NCBI RefSeq assembly: GCF_020715685.1
Contig: NZ_CP085840.1
Span: 3,224,001-3,288,000 of the forward strand
Source: Dermatobacter hominis
GTDB lineage: Bacteria; Actinomycetota; Acidimicrobiia; Acidimicrobiales; Microtrichaceae
Direction: 5' to 3'
DNA: 64,000 bases
The stretch's first letter is position 1, and every line of letters starts with the position of its first letter. The position numbers were made by a program, and so were the translations under genes. The notes under the pieces are model-generated. The model made no database searches, had not been told where the DNA came from, and was given only the letters and a program-made list of their open reading frames with translations. Positions 7,635 to 15,234 of the stretch are shown one piece after another.

Positions 7635-9590
7635 TCAGCTCCGGGCGTGGGCTCGCTGGCGGGACACGATCACCATCGTGAGGCCGCCGAGCAGCAGGAG
7701 CGCACCGATGACGATCAACGGGAGCGAGCTGCCGCCGGTGAACGCCAGTGCGCCGTCGGATCGGGAGGCCGTGGCGCTCGCGACCCGCTCTTCGTCGTCG
7801 GGCGTGATCGACGTGGCCACGACGGTCGTCCCGGCCACGTCGGCCGTGGTCGTCGTCGACCCGTCCGGCACCGTCGACGTCGTGGGCGACACGGTCGTCG
7901 TCGGCTCGATGGTCGTCGTCGGCGCCTCCGTGGTCGTCGGGGCCTCGGTCGTCGTCGGGACGGTGGTGGTCGTCGTCGTGGTCGTGGTCGTCGTCGTGGT
8001 GGTCGTGGACTCCGTCGTGGTCGTCGACTCGGACGTCGTGGTCGTCGGGTCCAGGGTCGTGGTCGGCCCGGTCGTCGTGGTCGTGGGCGCCGTCGTGGTC
8101 GTCGTCGACGTCGTGGTCGGGTAGGTCGTCGACGTCGTCGTCGGGACCGTCGTGGTGGTCGTCGGATAGGTGGTCGACGTCGTCGTCGAGGTCGTGGTGG
8201 TCGGTGGCGTGCAGCTGCACGGCGTCACGTTGGTGCTGAACGGGTCGTCGTGCAGCTCGGCCCCGCCGTTGTGGATGAACGACGCGGCGTAGACGGCGCC
8301 GACGAGGTTGCCGCCGCCCTCCTGGTCGAAGGTGCCGAAGGGGACGAGCACCGTGCCCGCCAGCTCGTTGCCGCCGGTGACCTTGACCGTGCTGGCGAGG
8401 CCGAAGTTCCAGAGGGTGTAGCGGGCATGGGTGTTGGAGTCGCCGGTGAGCTTCGGCGGGTTCCAGTTCGCGGGAACGCCCGCCACGTTGATGATGAGCG
8501 GCCGGTCCTTCGACGGAGCGGCGCCGTCGCGGAACGTGATGCTCGAGAGCTTCGACAGGTCGGCGGCGGTCAGCTTGAGGACCATCTGGCCGGAGCCCGA
8601 CGGGTAGATGTAGGCGTCGCCGCCGGTCCACGGCGCGTCGGGTCCGTTGGCGCCGGCGAGCTTCACGGTGGGCTGGCAGTAGGCGAGGCCGGCGGACAGC
8701 TCGCCCCAGCCCTTGAACGCAGCCTCGAAGTCGAAGGTGCTGGCCCGGGTCGCGCTCTGCACCGACTGGGAGCTGTTCTGGCCGAAGATCCGCGGGGTGG
8801 CGTCCACCTTCGCGTTCCTGGCGTTGATCACGATCTGGTTGGGGTTCTGGCGCTTGGCCTCGACGCCGGCGGGGTTGCCGACCGAGACCCAGCCCTTGTC
8901 CACGCTGATCTGGCCCTTCGACGACCTGATCTCGGCCTTGCCGCGGACGAGCAGCGACGTCGGCTGCTGGTCGGCCGGGTCGATCTTGTAGGTGCCGGCC
9001 GAGTGGATCGCCACCTGGTACTGGTCGAAGGTGAGGTTGCCGCCGACGGCGACGGGCCCCTCGGACTCGTTGGCGGCGAGGGACGCATCGCCCTTGGTCA
9101 CCGCGTTGAAGCCGTTCGCCGCCGTTGCTGGGTTCACTGCGGCGGCGACGCAGAACTGGACGGTGCTGATCTCGGGCGCGGCACCCCCGACCTCGGGGAT
9201 GCCGTCGACGCCGAAGGTGCCCGTGAGCGAGCTGGGCGTGATCCACGAGTCCTTGGACCCGGGGCCGGCCTTCACGACCACGGCGGCGATCGGCTGGCTG
9301 GAGGAGAACTCGCCGCCGTTGGCGGAGGTCTTTGAGAGCGACACGACCTTCGCGTTCCCGTTGGGCTCGACGAAGGTGTACTTGCCCTTGTCCTTGCCCT
9401 TCGTCTGGTAGCTGAACTTCGCGACCAGCTTGGTGCCGGCCGGGCACACCGGCTCGGGCGAGGCGCCGGTGCTGGCGAAGATGCCGATGCCGAGCAGCAC
9501 CGCACCGACGAGCGCGAGGGCGACGCCGCCCCGCGTGGGCGTGATCCGCGGACCGCTCGACGCGGAGCTGGGCTGGTCGGTGCTGGACAT
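7635..9590 (-). CDS. choice-of-anchor A family surface protein with LAFTG sorting signal
   Basis: A 651-residue cell-surface protein. An N-terminal hydrophobic segment (about 20-40) acts as signal or anchor. The choice-of-anchor A domain follows; NGFNAVTKGD and GPVAVGGNLTF (about 155-185) are its hallmark. Residues about 458-575 are a Thr-rich stalk made almost entirely of TTT/STT/PTT triplets. The C-terminus is LAFTGGSS, a hydrophobic stretch and a basic tail, a cell-wall sorting signal of the LAxTG type recognised by class E sortases; no sortase gene lies in the window. A GGAGG-type ribosome site precedes ATG 9590. It is the first gene of an operon with the signal-peptidase fusion. Function is probably adhesion or envelope structure (inference). 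Confidence 0.8.
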   Translation of the reverse strand: MSSTDQPSSASSGPRITPTRGGVALALVGAVLLGIGIFASTGASPEPVCPAGTKLVAKFSYQTKGKDKGKYTFVEPNGNAKVVSLSKTSANGGEFSSSQPIAAVVVKAGPGSKDSWITPSSLTGTFGVDGIPEVGGAAPEISTVQFCVAAAVNPATAANGFNAVTKGDASLAANESEGPVAVGGNLTFDQYQVAIHSAGTYKIDPADQQPTSLLVRGKAEIRSSKGQISVDKGWVSVGNPAGVEAKRQNPNQIVINARNAKVDATPRIFGQNSSQSVQSATRASTFDFEAAFKGWGELSAGLAYCQPTVKLAGANGPDAPWTGGDAYIYPSGSGQMVLKLTAADLSKLSSITFRDGAAPSKDRPLIINVAGVPANWNPPKLTGDSNTHARYTLWNFGLASTVKVTGGNELAGTVLVPFGTFDQEGGGNLVGAVYAASFIHNGGAELHDDPFSTNVTPCSCTPPTTTTSTTTSTTYPTTTTTVPTTTSTTYPTTTSTTTTTAPTTTTTGPTTTLDPTTTTSESTTTTESTTTTTTTTTTTTTTTVPTTTEAPTTTEAPTTTIEPTTTVSPTTSTVPDGSTTTTADVAGTTVVATSITPDDEERVASATASRSDGALAFTGGSSLPLIVIGALLLLGGLTMVIVSRQRAHARS

Positions 9591-9761
9591 CGTCGGGAGG
9601 CCTCCCTCTCCTCGGCGCGCTCGGGCGCGCACCGGTGCACCTTCTGGGTCGGTCGGAGGGTCCGCGACTTGAGGACTTGCCGAACGGCCTTCGGGGCTCG
9701 GGAGGCCACCCGGGACGGCTCGGTTACGATCGAGCGCTCGCCACGGCCGCCGTGGCGACCT

Positions 9762-9837
9762 GCCCACGTAGCTCAGGGGATAGAGCGTCGGTTTCCTAAA
9801 CCGTGCGTCGCAGGTTCGAATCCTGCCGTGGGCGCCA
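9762..9837 (+). tRNA. tRNA-Arg (anticodon CCT), CCA encoded
   Basis: A complete 76-base cloverleaf: acceptor stem GCCCACG/CGTGGGC, D arm GCTC...GAGC, anticodon loop TTCCTAA (CCT at positions 34-36), T arm GCAGG-TTCGAAT-CCTGC, then G and a genomically encoded CCA. It should read AGG arginine codons. One anticodon-stem pair (27-43) is a T-T mismatch. TACGAT at 9725-9730 is a plausible -10 box, giving a transcript with about 25 bases of 5' leader to be trimmed. Confidence 0.95.
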
Positions 9838-10021
9838 GGTGCACGGAGGTGGTCCGTCCTCGGGGACCCGCGCCGGATCGCCCGTGCGGGTGCCGAGCAG
9901 CGGGTCGTGACGACGGTTCCGCGGAGATCCTCGTCGAGCGCTGTCGAATCCCGCGAGGTCGCACGACGTCATCACGTACGGCGACCACGCCGTGCCCGAG
10001 AAGCGCCTGAGGAGGCCCCAG

Positions 10022-10381
10022 ATGAAGTACATGCTCCTGCTCCGACAGACCCCCGGCACCGGCCCGGCCGAGGGCACCCCCGAGTTCGACGCCGAGATGG
10101 CGAAGTGGGGTGAGCTGATGGGCGAGCTCGGCGGCGCCGGCGCCCTGGTCGCCGCCCACGGGCTCGACACCGAGGCGACCGCCACCACGGTCCGCATCCG
10201 CGACGAGGAGTTGCTGGTGACCGACGGCCCCTTCGCCGAGACGAAGGAGTCGTTCTTCAGCTACATCATCATCGACGTCGCCGACCTCGACGCCGCCCTC
10301 GGCTGGGCGAAGCGGATGCCGAACGCCACGTACGGATCCGTCGAGGTGCGGCCGCTGTCGAGCCACGAGCAGGACGCCTGA
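10022..10381 (+). CDS. YCII-related (DGPF-domain) protein
   Basis: A 119-residue protein of the YCII/DGPF family: MKYMLLLRQ opening, central VTDGPFAETKE with the defining DGPF motif (about residues 68-71), and the YIIIDVADLDAALGWAKRMP helix. These form dimeric alpha+beta barrels of unknown activity and are nearly always encoded beside ECF sigma factors of the ECF42 type, as here, with the sigma gene four bases downstream. GAGGAGG upstream supports ATG 10022. It is probably co-transcribed with the sigma factor and takes part in the same response (established association, mechanism unknown). Confidence 0.88.
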   Translation: MKYMLLLRQTPGTGPAEGTPEFDAEMAKWGELMGELGGAGALVAAHGLDTEATATTVRIRDEELLVTDGPFAETKESFFSYIIIDVADLDAALGWAKRMPNATYGSVEVRPLSSHEQDA

Positions 10382-10385
10382 GCCG

Positions 10386-11672
10386 TTGCCGGACCCTGGT
10401 GGCGGCGGCGCAGCCCAGCTGGCCATCGAGCGGGCGTACCGCGAGGAGTGGACCGCGCTCCTCGCGACGCTCGCCGGTCAGGTGGGGGGCGACATCGGGC
10501 TCGCCGAGGACGCCGTCGCCGAGGCGTTCGCCGCCGCGGCGGCGGAGTGGCCGGCGAGCGGCGTCCCGGCCCGCCCGGGCGGGTGGTTGACGACCGTCGC
10601 CCGACGACGGGCGATCGACGCGCTCCGCCGCGGCCGGACCCGCGCCGCCACCCAGGCCGCCCTCGAGCTGGAAGCCCTCGTGCGCGACGACGACACCCCG
10701 ACCGCGGGAGACCACGGCCACGACCGCAGCGGCGTGGCCGACGATCGCCTCCGCCTGCTCTTCACCTGCTGCCACCCGGCGCTCGCCCTCGATGCCCGGG
10801 TGGCGCTCACGCTCCGCGCCGTCGGCGGCCTCGAGGTGCCGGAGATCGCCCGCGCGTTCCTGACCACCGAGTCGACGATGTACCAGCGCCTGGTGCGGGC
10901 GAAGCGCAAGGTGAAGGCGGCCGGCATCCCGTACCGCGTGCCCGCCGACGACGAGCTGCCCGAGCGGCTCGGCGGTGCGCTCCACGTGCTGCACCTCGTC
11001 TACACCGAGGGCCACGTCGCCACCACGGGCGACGACCTCGTGCGGGCCGACCTCTGCGACGAGGCCATCCGCCTGACCCGCCTGGTCGTCGAGCTGCTGC
11101 CCGAGGCCGAGGCCCACGGCCTGCTCGCCCTCCTGCTGCTCACCGACGCCCGCCGGCCCGCCCGCACGGACGCCGACGGCACGCCGATCAGCCTCGAGGA
11201 CCAGGACCGCTCGGTCTGGGACCGCGACGCCGTCGTCGAGGGCACCGCCGTGCTCGACCACGCGCTCGGGCGCGGCACCCCCGGGCCGTTCCAGGTCCAG
11301 GGCGCGATCGCGGCGCTCCACGCCGAGGCGCCGTCCTGGGACGCCACCGACTGGCCGCAGATCGCCGCCCTGTACGGCGAGCTCGAGCGGCTCGCCCCGT
11401 CGCCGGTCGTCACGCTCAACCGCGCCGCCGCCCTCGCGATGGCCGACGGCCCCCACGTCGGGCTCGGGCTGCTCGCCACCCTGGACGGCGACGCCCGACT
11501 CGACCGGTACCAACCGCTGCACGCCACCCGCGCCGAGCTGCTCGCCCGCGCCGGCGACGTCGACGGGGCCACCGATGCGTACCGCCGAGCGATCGACCTC
11601 ACGCAGAACCCCGCCGAGCGACGAGCGCTGGTGGCCCGGGCCGCCCGGTTCGGGTGTGCGGTCGAGCCGTGA
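10386..11672 (+). CDS. ECF42-type RNA polymerase sigma factor with C-terminal extension
   Basis: A 428-residue sigma factor with region 2 in the first 90 residues (DIGLAEDAVAEAFAAA and RPGGWLTTVARRRAIDALRR) and region 4 at about 130-180 (LTLRAVGGLEVPEIARAFLTTESTMYQRLVRAKRKVK). LLFTCCHPAL between them is characteristic of this group. The remaining 240 residues are the TPR-like extension (DUF6596 region) that sets ECF42 apart from minimal ECF factors and replaces a classical anti-sigma partner. The start is taken as TTG 10386, four bases after the YCII stop, because no ATG or GTG in frame keeps region 2 intact. The YCII pairing is standard for the group; the inducing signal is unknown. Confidence 0.9.
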   Translation: MPDPGGGGAAQLAIERAYREEWTALLATLAGQVGGDIGLAEDAVAEAFAAAAAEWPASGVPARPGGWLTTVARRRAIDALRRGRTRAATQAALELEALVRDDDTPTAGDHGHDRSGVADDRLRLLFTCCHPALALDARVALTLRAVGGLEVPEIARAFLTTESTMYQRLVRAKRKVKAAGIPYRVPADDELPERLGGALHVLHLVYTEGHVATTGDDLVRADLCDEAIRLTRLVVELLPEAEAHGLLALLLLTDARRPARTDADGTPISLEDQDRSVWDRDAVVEGTAVLDHALGRGTPGPFQVQGAIAALHAEAPSWDATDWPQIAALYGELERLAPSPVVTLNRAAALAMADGPHVGLGLLATLDGDARLDRYQPLHATRAELLARAGDVDGATDAYRRAIDLTQNPAERRALVARAARFGCAVEP

Positions 11673-11762
11673 GCCTCGCCAGGACCGTTGCGACGGTCGA
11701 CCTCGACGACGCCGGCGAGCGGGGCCTGTCGGGCTGCCCGCAGCCCTGAGCCGGCGGGTCGG

Positions 11763-12467
11763 TCAGCCGATCGTGGCCGTCGGCGCAGGGAGCCGTGGAC
11801 CGCTCGCAGCGTCGACGACCGACGCCGACGCGTCGCGTGCCTCGGCGCCGACCGCGGCGAGGCCGGCCTCGTCGCCCTCGCGGTACCGCACCATCGAGGC
11901 GTCGACGGCGGGGCTCATCACCTGGCGGCGGCCGAGGTACGGCTCGTCCTGGTGGTCCAGGCCGACGGCGTGCCCCAGCTCGTGCAGGAGGATCGGCCGC
12001 CGGTGCACGGCGTCGCCGAGGAGCTCGGGCACCACCGAGATGCGGACGTCGCGGATGACGTGCGCATCGGCCCAGGTCAGGGCGACCTGCCCCCAGAGCT
12101 CGGCGCAGCCGACGGCCGGCGGCGGGCAGTAGGAGCCCAGGACGATCGTGATCTCGGGCGTCGTGCCGGCGAGGTCCGGCTCGATCCCGGTCGCGGCCGG
12201 TCCGACGGTGATGGCGATCCCCGACAACCGGGTGACCTCGGCCGCGGCGCTGACGACGTCGGGGGTCAGGGCCGCCGCCGACGGGTGGATGCGCACGACG
12301 TAGGCGCTCGACGGCGCCCAGCCGGTCAGGCGATACCCGCCCTGCTCGGTGCTCGCGGGGCCGCGGGGCACGAACCGGCTGGTCGCCGGTGAGCAGGCCG
12401 CGAGCGGCACGACGGCCGCGACGAGCAGGACCGCCGGGAGGGCCCGGACGGCCGGAGGTCGGTGCAT
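11763..12467 (-). CDS. matrixin-like zinc metalloprotease, predicted lipoprotein
   Basis: A 234-residue exported protein. The N-terminus is a signal peptide ending in a lipobox (LAAC, Cys 25), so it should be lipid-anchored outside the membrane. HELGHAVGLDH (about 162-172) is the HExxHxxGxxH zinc motif of metzincins, and RQVMSP about ten residues later fits the Met-turn, pointing to a matrixin-type peptidase. Two cysteines at about 114 and 121 could form a disulfide. A GGAAGGA ribosome site lies eight bases before ATG 12467. The protein substrate is unknown. It is transcribed alone. Confidence 0.82.
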   Translation of the reverse strand: MHRPPAVRALPAVLLVAAVVPLAACSPATSRFVPRGPASTEQGGYRLTGWAPSSAYVVRIHPSAAALTPDVVSAAAEVTRLSGIAITVGPAATGIEPDLAGTTPEITIVLGSYCPPPAVGCAELWGQVALTWADAHVIRDVRISVVPELLGDAVHRRPILLHELGHAVGLDHQDEPYLGRRQVMSPAVDASMVRYREGDEAGLAAVGAEARDASASVVDAASGPRLPAPTATIG

Positions 12468-12665
12468 GGGGGGTCCTTCCGCTGGGTCCTCGTGTTCGGT
12501 GGCGGCCGCACAGATGTTGAGCGCGATGATCCCGATTGCTCAGCGGCGGGAACAACGACTGGGCCGGGTGGTTGACCCCACCTGGTCCGCGCGCCCCCCG
12601 ATGGGCCGACCGACCCACCACCGGCTCGATCGACGAGCCACCCACCCCCGATGGAGGACACGACC

Positions 12666-13058
12666 ATGCCGCTCGACGCCGACCTCAAGGCGCTCGCCCA
12701 GGGCAAGAACTTCGCCGCGCTGACCACGCTGATGCCCGACGGCCAGCCGCAGACCCAGATCATGTGGGTCGGTGCGGACGACGACCAGCTGATCATCAAC
12801 ACCACGGTCGATCGGCAGAAGTTCCGCAACGTCCAGGCCGACCCCAGGGTGGCGGTCACGGTCTTCGAGTCGGACAACCCGTACCGCTACGTCGAGGCCC
12901 GCGGCGTCGTCGCCCGCACCCAGGACGGGCCGCCTGCGGCCGACAGCATCAACGCCCTGTCCGAGAAGTACACCGGCGGCCCCTACGGCATGGGCCCGAC
13001 CGACGTGCGCGTCATCCTGTTCATCGACGTCGAGCGCGTCCACAAGAACGGCTTCTGA
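12666..13058 (+). CDS. PPOX-class F420/FMN-dependent oxidoreductase
   Basis: A 130-residue split-barrel flavin/F420-binding protein of the pyridoxamine-phosphate-oxidase-like superfamily. FAALTTLMPDGQPQTQIMWV (about 15-34) is the usual first hairpin, KFRNVQADPRVAV (about 59-71) the cofactor-binding loop, and YVEARGVV (about 80-87) the third strand. Such proteins are dimers reducing or oxidising small substrates with F420 or FMN; the exact reaction cannot be read here. The start at 12666 is chosen over ATG 12651 because ATGGAGGACACGACC provides a ribosome site (GGAGGA) at the right distance for the inner ATG. Confidence 0.85.
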   Translation: MPLDADLKALAQGKNFAALTTLMPDGQPQTQIMWVGADDDQLIINTTVDRQKFRNVQADPRVAVTVFESDNPYRYVEARGVVARTQDGPPAADSINALSEKYTGGPYGMGPTDVRVILFIDVERVHKNGF

Positions 13059-13072
13059 CCGACGCGGCTGCG

Positions 13073-13100
13073 CCGTTCCCGGTCAGGGGATCGGGAACGG
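13073..13100. terminator. bidirectional hairpin between convergent genes
   Basis: Perfect nine-base arms (CCGTTCCCG and CGGGAACGG) flank a ten-base loop that contains the amidase stop codon (13083-13085). It sits between the PPOX gene and the amidase gene, which converge, and could terminate both. There is no T-tract, as is common in actinobacteria. Confidence 0.6.
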
Positions 13101-14441
13101 CTCGTAGCCGGGCGCGAGCAGCGGCCACGGCCGGGCCTGCTCGAGCACCTCGGCCACGCCGAGCGCCAGCCCGTCGGCCCAGCGCGGTGCGACGAGCTGC
13201 AGGCCCATCGGCAGGCCGAGGTCGCCGACGCCCATCGGCACGCTGACAGCGGGGTGCCCCGTGAGGTTGAGGTCGGGGGTGTTCACCCCGATCGTCGGGT
13301 CGCCCTCGACCGACCCGGCCTCCGACGGCGTCGGCCCCTCGGGGCCCCAGCCCTGCACGTTCAGCGTGGGCACCGCCAGCACGCCCTCGGCTCCGATCGC
13401 GTCGTCGATGCGGGCGCCCAGCGCGTGCCGACGCCGGGTGGCGGCCAGGTAGTCCTCGGTCGTGACGGTGATGCCGAACCGCAGGATCTCGTGCAGCGAG
13501 TCGTCGAAGGCGTCCCACCGGTCGCGCTCGTCGGCGAGGCTGTGCGCGAGCTCGCACGACGAGATGAAGAACCAGTCGATCAGGCTCTGGCCGTCGCACG
13601 GCGCCTCGATGCGCTCGACCACGAGGCCCGATGCGGCCAGGGCGTCGAGCGACGCCTCGAAGGCCGCCTCGATGACCGGGTCGACGTCGGCACGGAAGGT
13701 CCGGCAGGCGAGCACGCGCGCCGGGCGCGTCGGGGTGAACTGCCCCGGCGCGGTCGGGGCCGACAGCCAGTCGCCTGGCGCCGGTCCGGCGACGACCTCG
13801 GCCTGGTACGTGACGTCGGCGACCGTGTGGCCCGTGACGCCCTGCGTGGACAGCTCGATCCAGCGGGGCAGCACGTTGCGCCCGAACGAGCCGGTCGTCG
13901 GCTTGAGGCCCACCAGCCCGCACAGCGAGGCCGGGATGCGCACGCTGCCACCGCCGTCCGAGGTCGTCGCGATCGGCACGAACCCGGCGGCCAGCGCGGC
14001 GGCGGACCCCCCGCTCGAGCCGCCGGGCGAGAGCTCGGTGTTCCACGGGTTGCGGGTGGCGCCGAAGACGAGGTTGGTCGTGAAGGGCGCGTGGCCGAAG
14101 GCGGGCGAGTTCGTCCGGCCGACGACGATCGCCCCCGCTTCCCGCAGTCGCGCCACGACGGCGTCGTCGACGTCGTCGGGCGGGGCGTCGGCGTGGATGG
14201 TGGTGCCGAACGTCGTCACGGAACCCTCGCAGCGCGCCATGTCCTTGACCAGCACCGGCAGGCCGGCCAGCGCGCCGGCGCCGTCGTGGTCCGCCGCGGC
14301 CCGGCGGGCCGATTCGGCCTCGAGGCGGACGACCGCGCCGATGTCGCCGTCGCCGGCCTCGATCCGCCGGATCGCCTCGTCGACCAGCTCGAGGGGGGTC
14401 ACGGTGCCGCTGCGGACGGCGTGGGCCAGCTCGCTCAACAT
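13083..14441 (-). CDS. amidase (amidase signature family)
   Basis: A 452-residue amidase signature enzyme that hydrolyses a carboxamide with a Ser-Ser-Lys triad. The catalytic Lys is in GLPVLVKD (about residue 69), the Gly/Ser-rich signature SPGGSSGGSAAALAAG spans about 136-151, and the nucleophile Ser lies in SDGGGSVRIPAS about 20 residues later. Length is normal. TAGCGT on the minus strand (14454-14449) lies seven bases before ATG 14441, supporting this start and leaderless expression. The substrate is not evident; no GatB/GatC partner is nearby, so it is unlikely to be the tRNA amidotransferase subunit. Confidence 0.88.
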   Translation of the reverse strand: MLSELAHAVRSGTVTPLELVDEAIRRIEAGDGDIGAVVRLEAESARRAAADHDGAGALAGLPVLVKDMARCEGSVTTFGTTIHADAPPDDVDDAVVARLREAGAIVVGRTNSPAFGHAPFTTNLVFGATRNPWNTELSPGGSSGGSAAALAAGFVPIATTSDGGGSVRIPASLCGLVGLKPTTGSFGRNVLPRWIELSTQGVTGHTVADVTYQAEVVAGPAPGDWLSAPTAPGQFTPTRPARVLACRTFRADVDPVIEAAFEASLDALAASGLVVERIEAPCDGQSLIDWFFISSCELAHSLADERDRWDAFDDSLHEILRFGITVTTEDYLAATRRRHALGARIDDAIGAEGVLAVPTLNVQGWGPEGPTPSEAGSVEGDPTIGVNTPDLNLTGHPAVSVPMGVGDLGLPMGLQLVAPRWADGLALGVAEVLEQARPWPLLAPGYEPFPIP

Positions 14442-14522
14442 CGGGCCGACGCTACCGGGGACGGGGCGGGCGACCGAGAGAGCCCCTTGCGACATCATCG
14501 TGCCGTCTCTATGTTGTTCGGC

Positions 14523-15140
14523 ATGCCTAACGCACGGGACCCGGGGGACGCGGCGGTCGACGGTCCGGGGGTACGGAATCCGCGGTGGCCGTCGCGCCCA
14601 CGACACGTGGCGCGATCCGTGCTGCGTGAGGCGATCGTGCTCGCCCACACGGTGCCGGGCGCCGAGCTCCGGCTCGTGACCGACCGCGGCGAGCTCGTGG
14701 TCGGCCGCCACCCCACCCACGACCTCTCGCCCTGCGAGCTGCGCCAGGCGCTCCTCGCCGGCGCGGCGCCGGGCGGCGCCGACTGCTTCCGGGCCGTGCG
14801 CCGTGTGGAGCTCGGCGGGTCGCTGCGCGACCTCGGCGGCGGTATGTACGAGCTGTGGCCGTCGGACGGGTCGCCGGCCCAGCGCTGGTTCGCCACCACG
14901 CTCCACCCCCGCGACATCGTCGAGCTCGTGAAGGCCTGCGACCTCGACGTCGCCGACGACGCGATGGACGCGGGCGTCGCCACCGACGCGCCGCTCGGCA
15001 TCTCGGCGGTGAAGGTCTCGCCGTCGCTCCCGGAGCACCGCGATCGCCTCGACGAGGTGGCCCGCTGGTTCCTCGAGCGCTGCGTGGTCGAGGAGCTCGT
15101 CCAGCGGGTCGAGGCCGAGACCGTCCCGCCCGGCGGCTGA
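14523..15140 (+). CDS. hypothetical protein, 205 residues
   Basis: I do not recognise a family. The first 30 residues are basic and Pro/Arg-rich; the rest looks like a compact cytoplasmic alpha/beta protein with no membrane segments. Codon use is typical of the genome. TATGTT (14510-14515) lies exactly seven bases before this ATG, which favours it over the in-frame ATG at 14511 that would fall inside the -10 box. It is divergent from the amidase, about 80 bases apart, and convergent with the FGGY kinase, with a long palindrome between them. Confidence 0.6.
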   Translation: MPNARDPGDAAVDGPGVRNPRWPSRPRHVARSVLREAIVLAHTVPGAELRLVTDRGELVVGRHPTHDLSPCELRQALLAGAAPGGADCFRAVRRVELGGSLRDLGGGMYELWPSDGSPAQRWFATTLHPRDIVELVKACDLDVADDAMDAGVATDAPLGISAVKVSPSLPEHRDRLDEVARWFLERCVVEELVQRVEAETVPPGG

Positions 15141-15158
15141 GCACCCCCCCCCTCGCCG

Positions 15159-15208
15159 GCTCTGTTCCACCATTTCGACGCTGGAACGTCGAAATGGTGG
15201 AACAGAGC
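15159..15208. repeat. perfect 22-base inverted repeat
   Basis: Two perfectly complementary 22-base arms (15159-15180 and 15187-15208) are separated by six bases (CTGGAA). The arms contain GTTCCACCATTTCGACG and its complement and are clearly less G+C-rich than the surroundings. The element lies between convergent genes and could act as a two-way terminator, but the length and perfection of the arms are beyond what other terminators in this window show. It may be a member of a dispersed palindromic repeat family. Confidence 0.8.
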
Positions 15209-15234
15209 GGGCGGGGTGGGCGGATCGGGCGGGT

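Noticed and set aside
7770-8210. Repetitive GTCGTCGTGGTGGTC-rich tract, superficially array-like
   Set aside because: It is the Thr-codon stalk of the surface protein read antisense, without spacers, so not a CRISPR array.
9773-10426. Minus-strand frame of 217 codons ending over the tRNA gene
   Set aside because: Its end is the antisense of the tRNA-Arg and it lies opposite the YCII gene; it is a well-known type of spurious prediction at tRNA genes.
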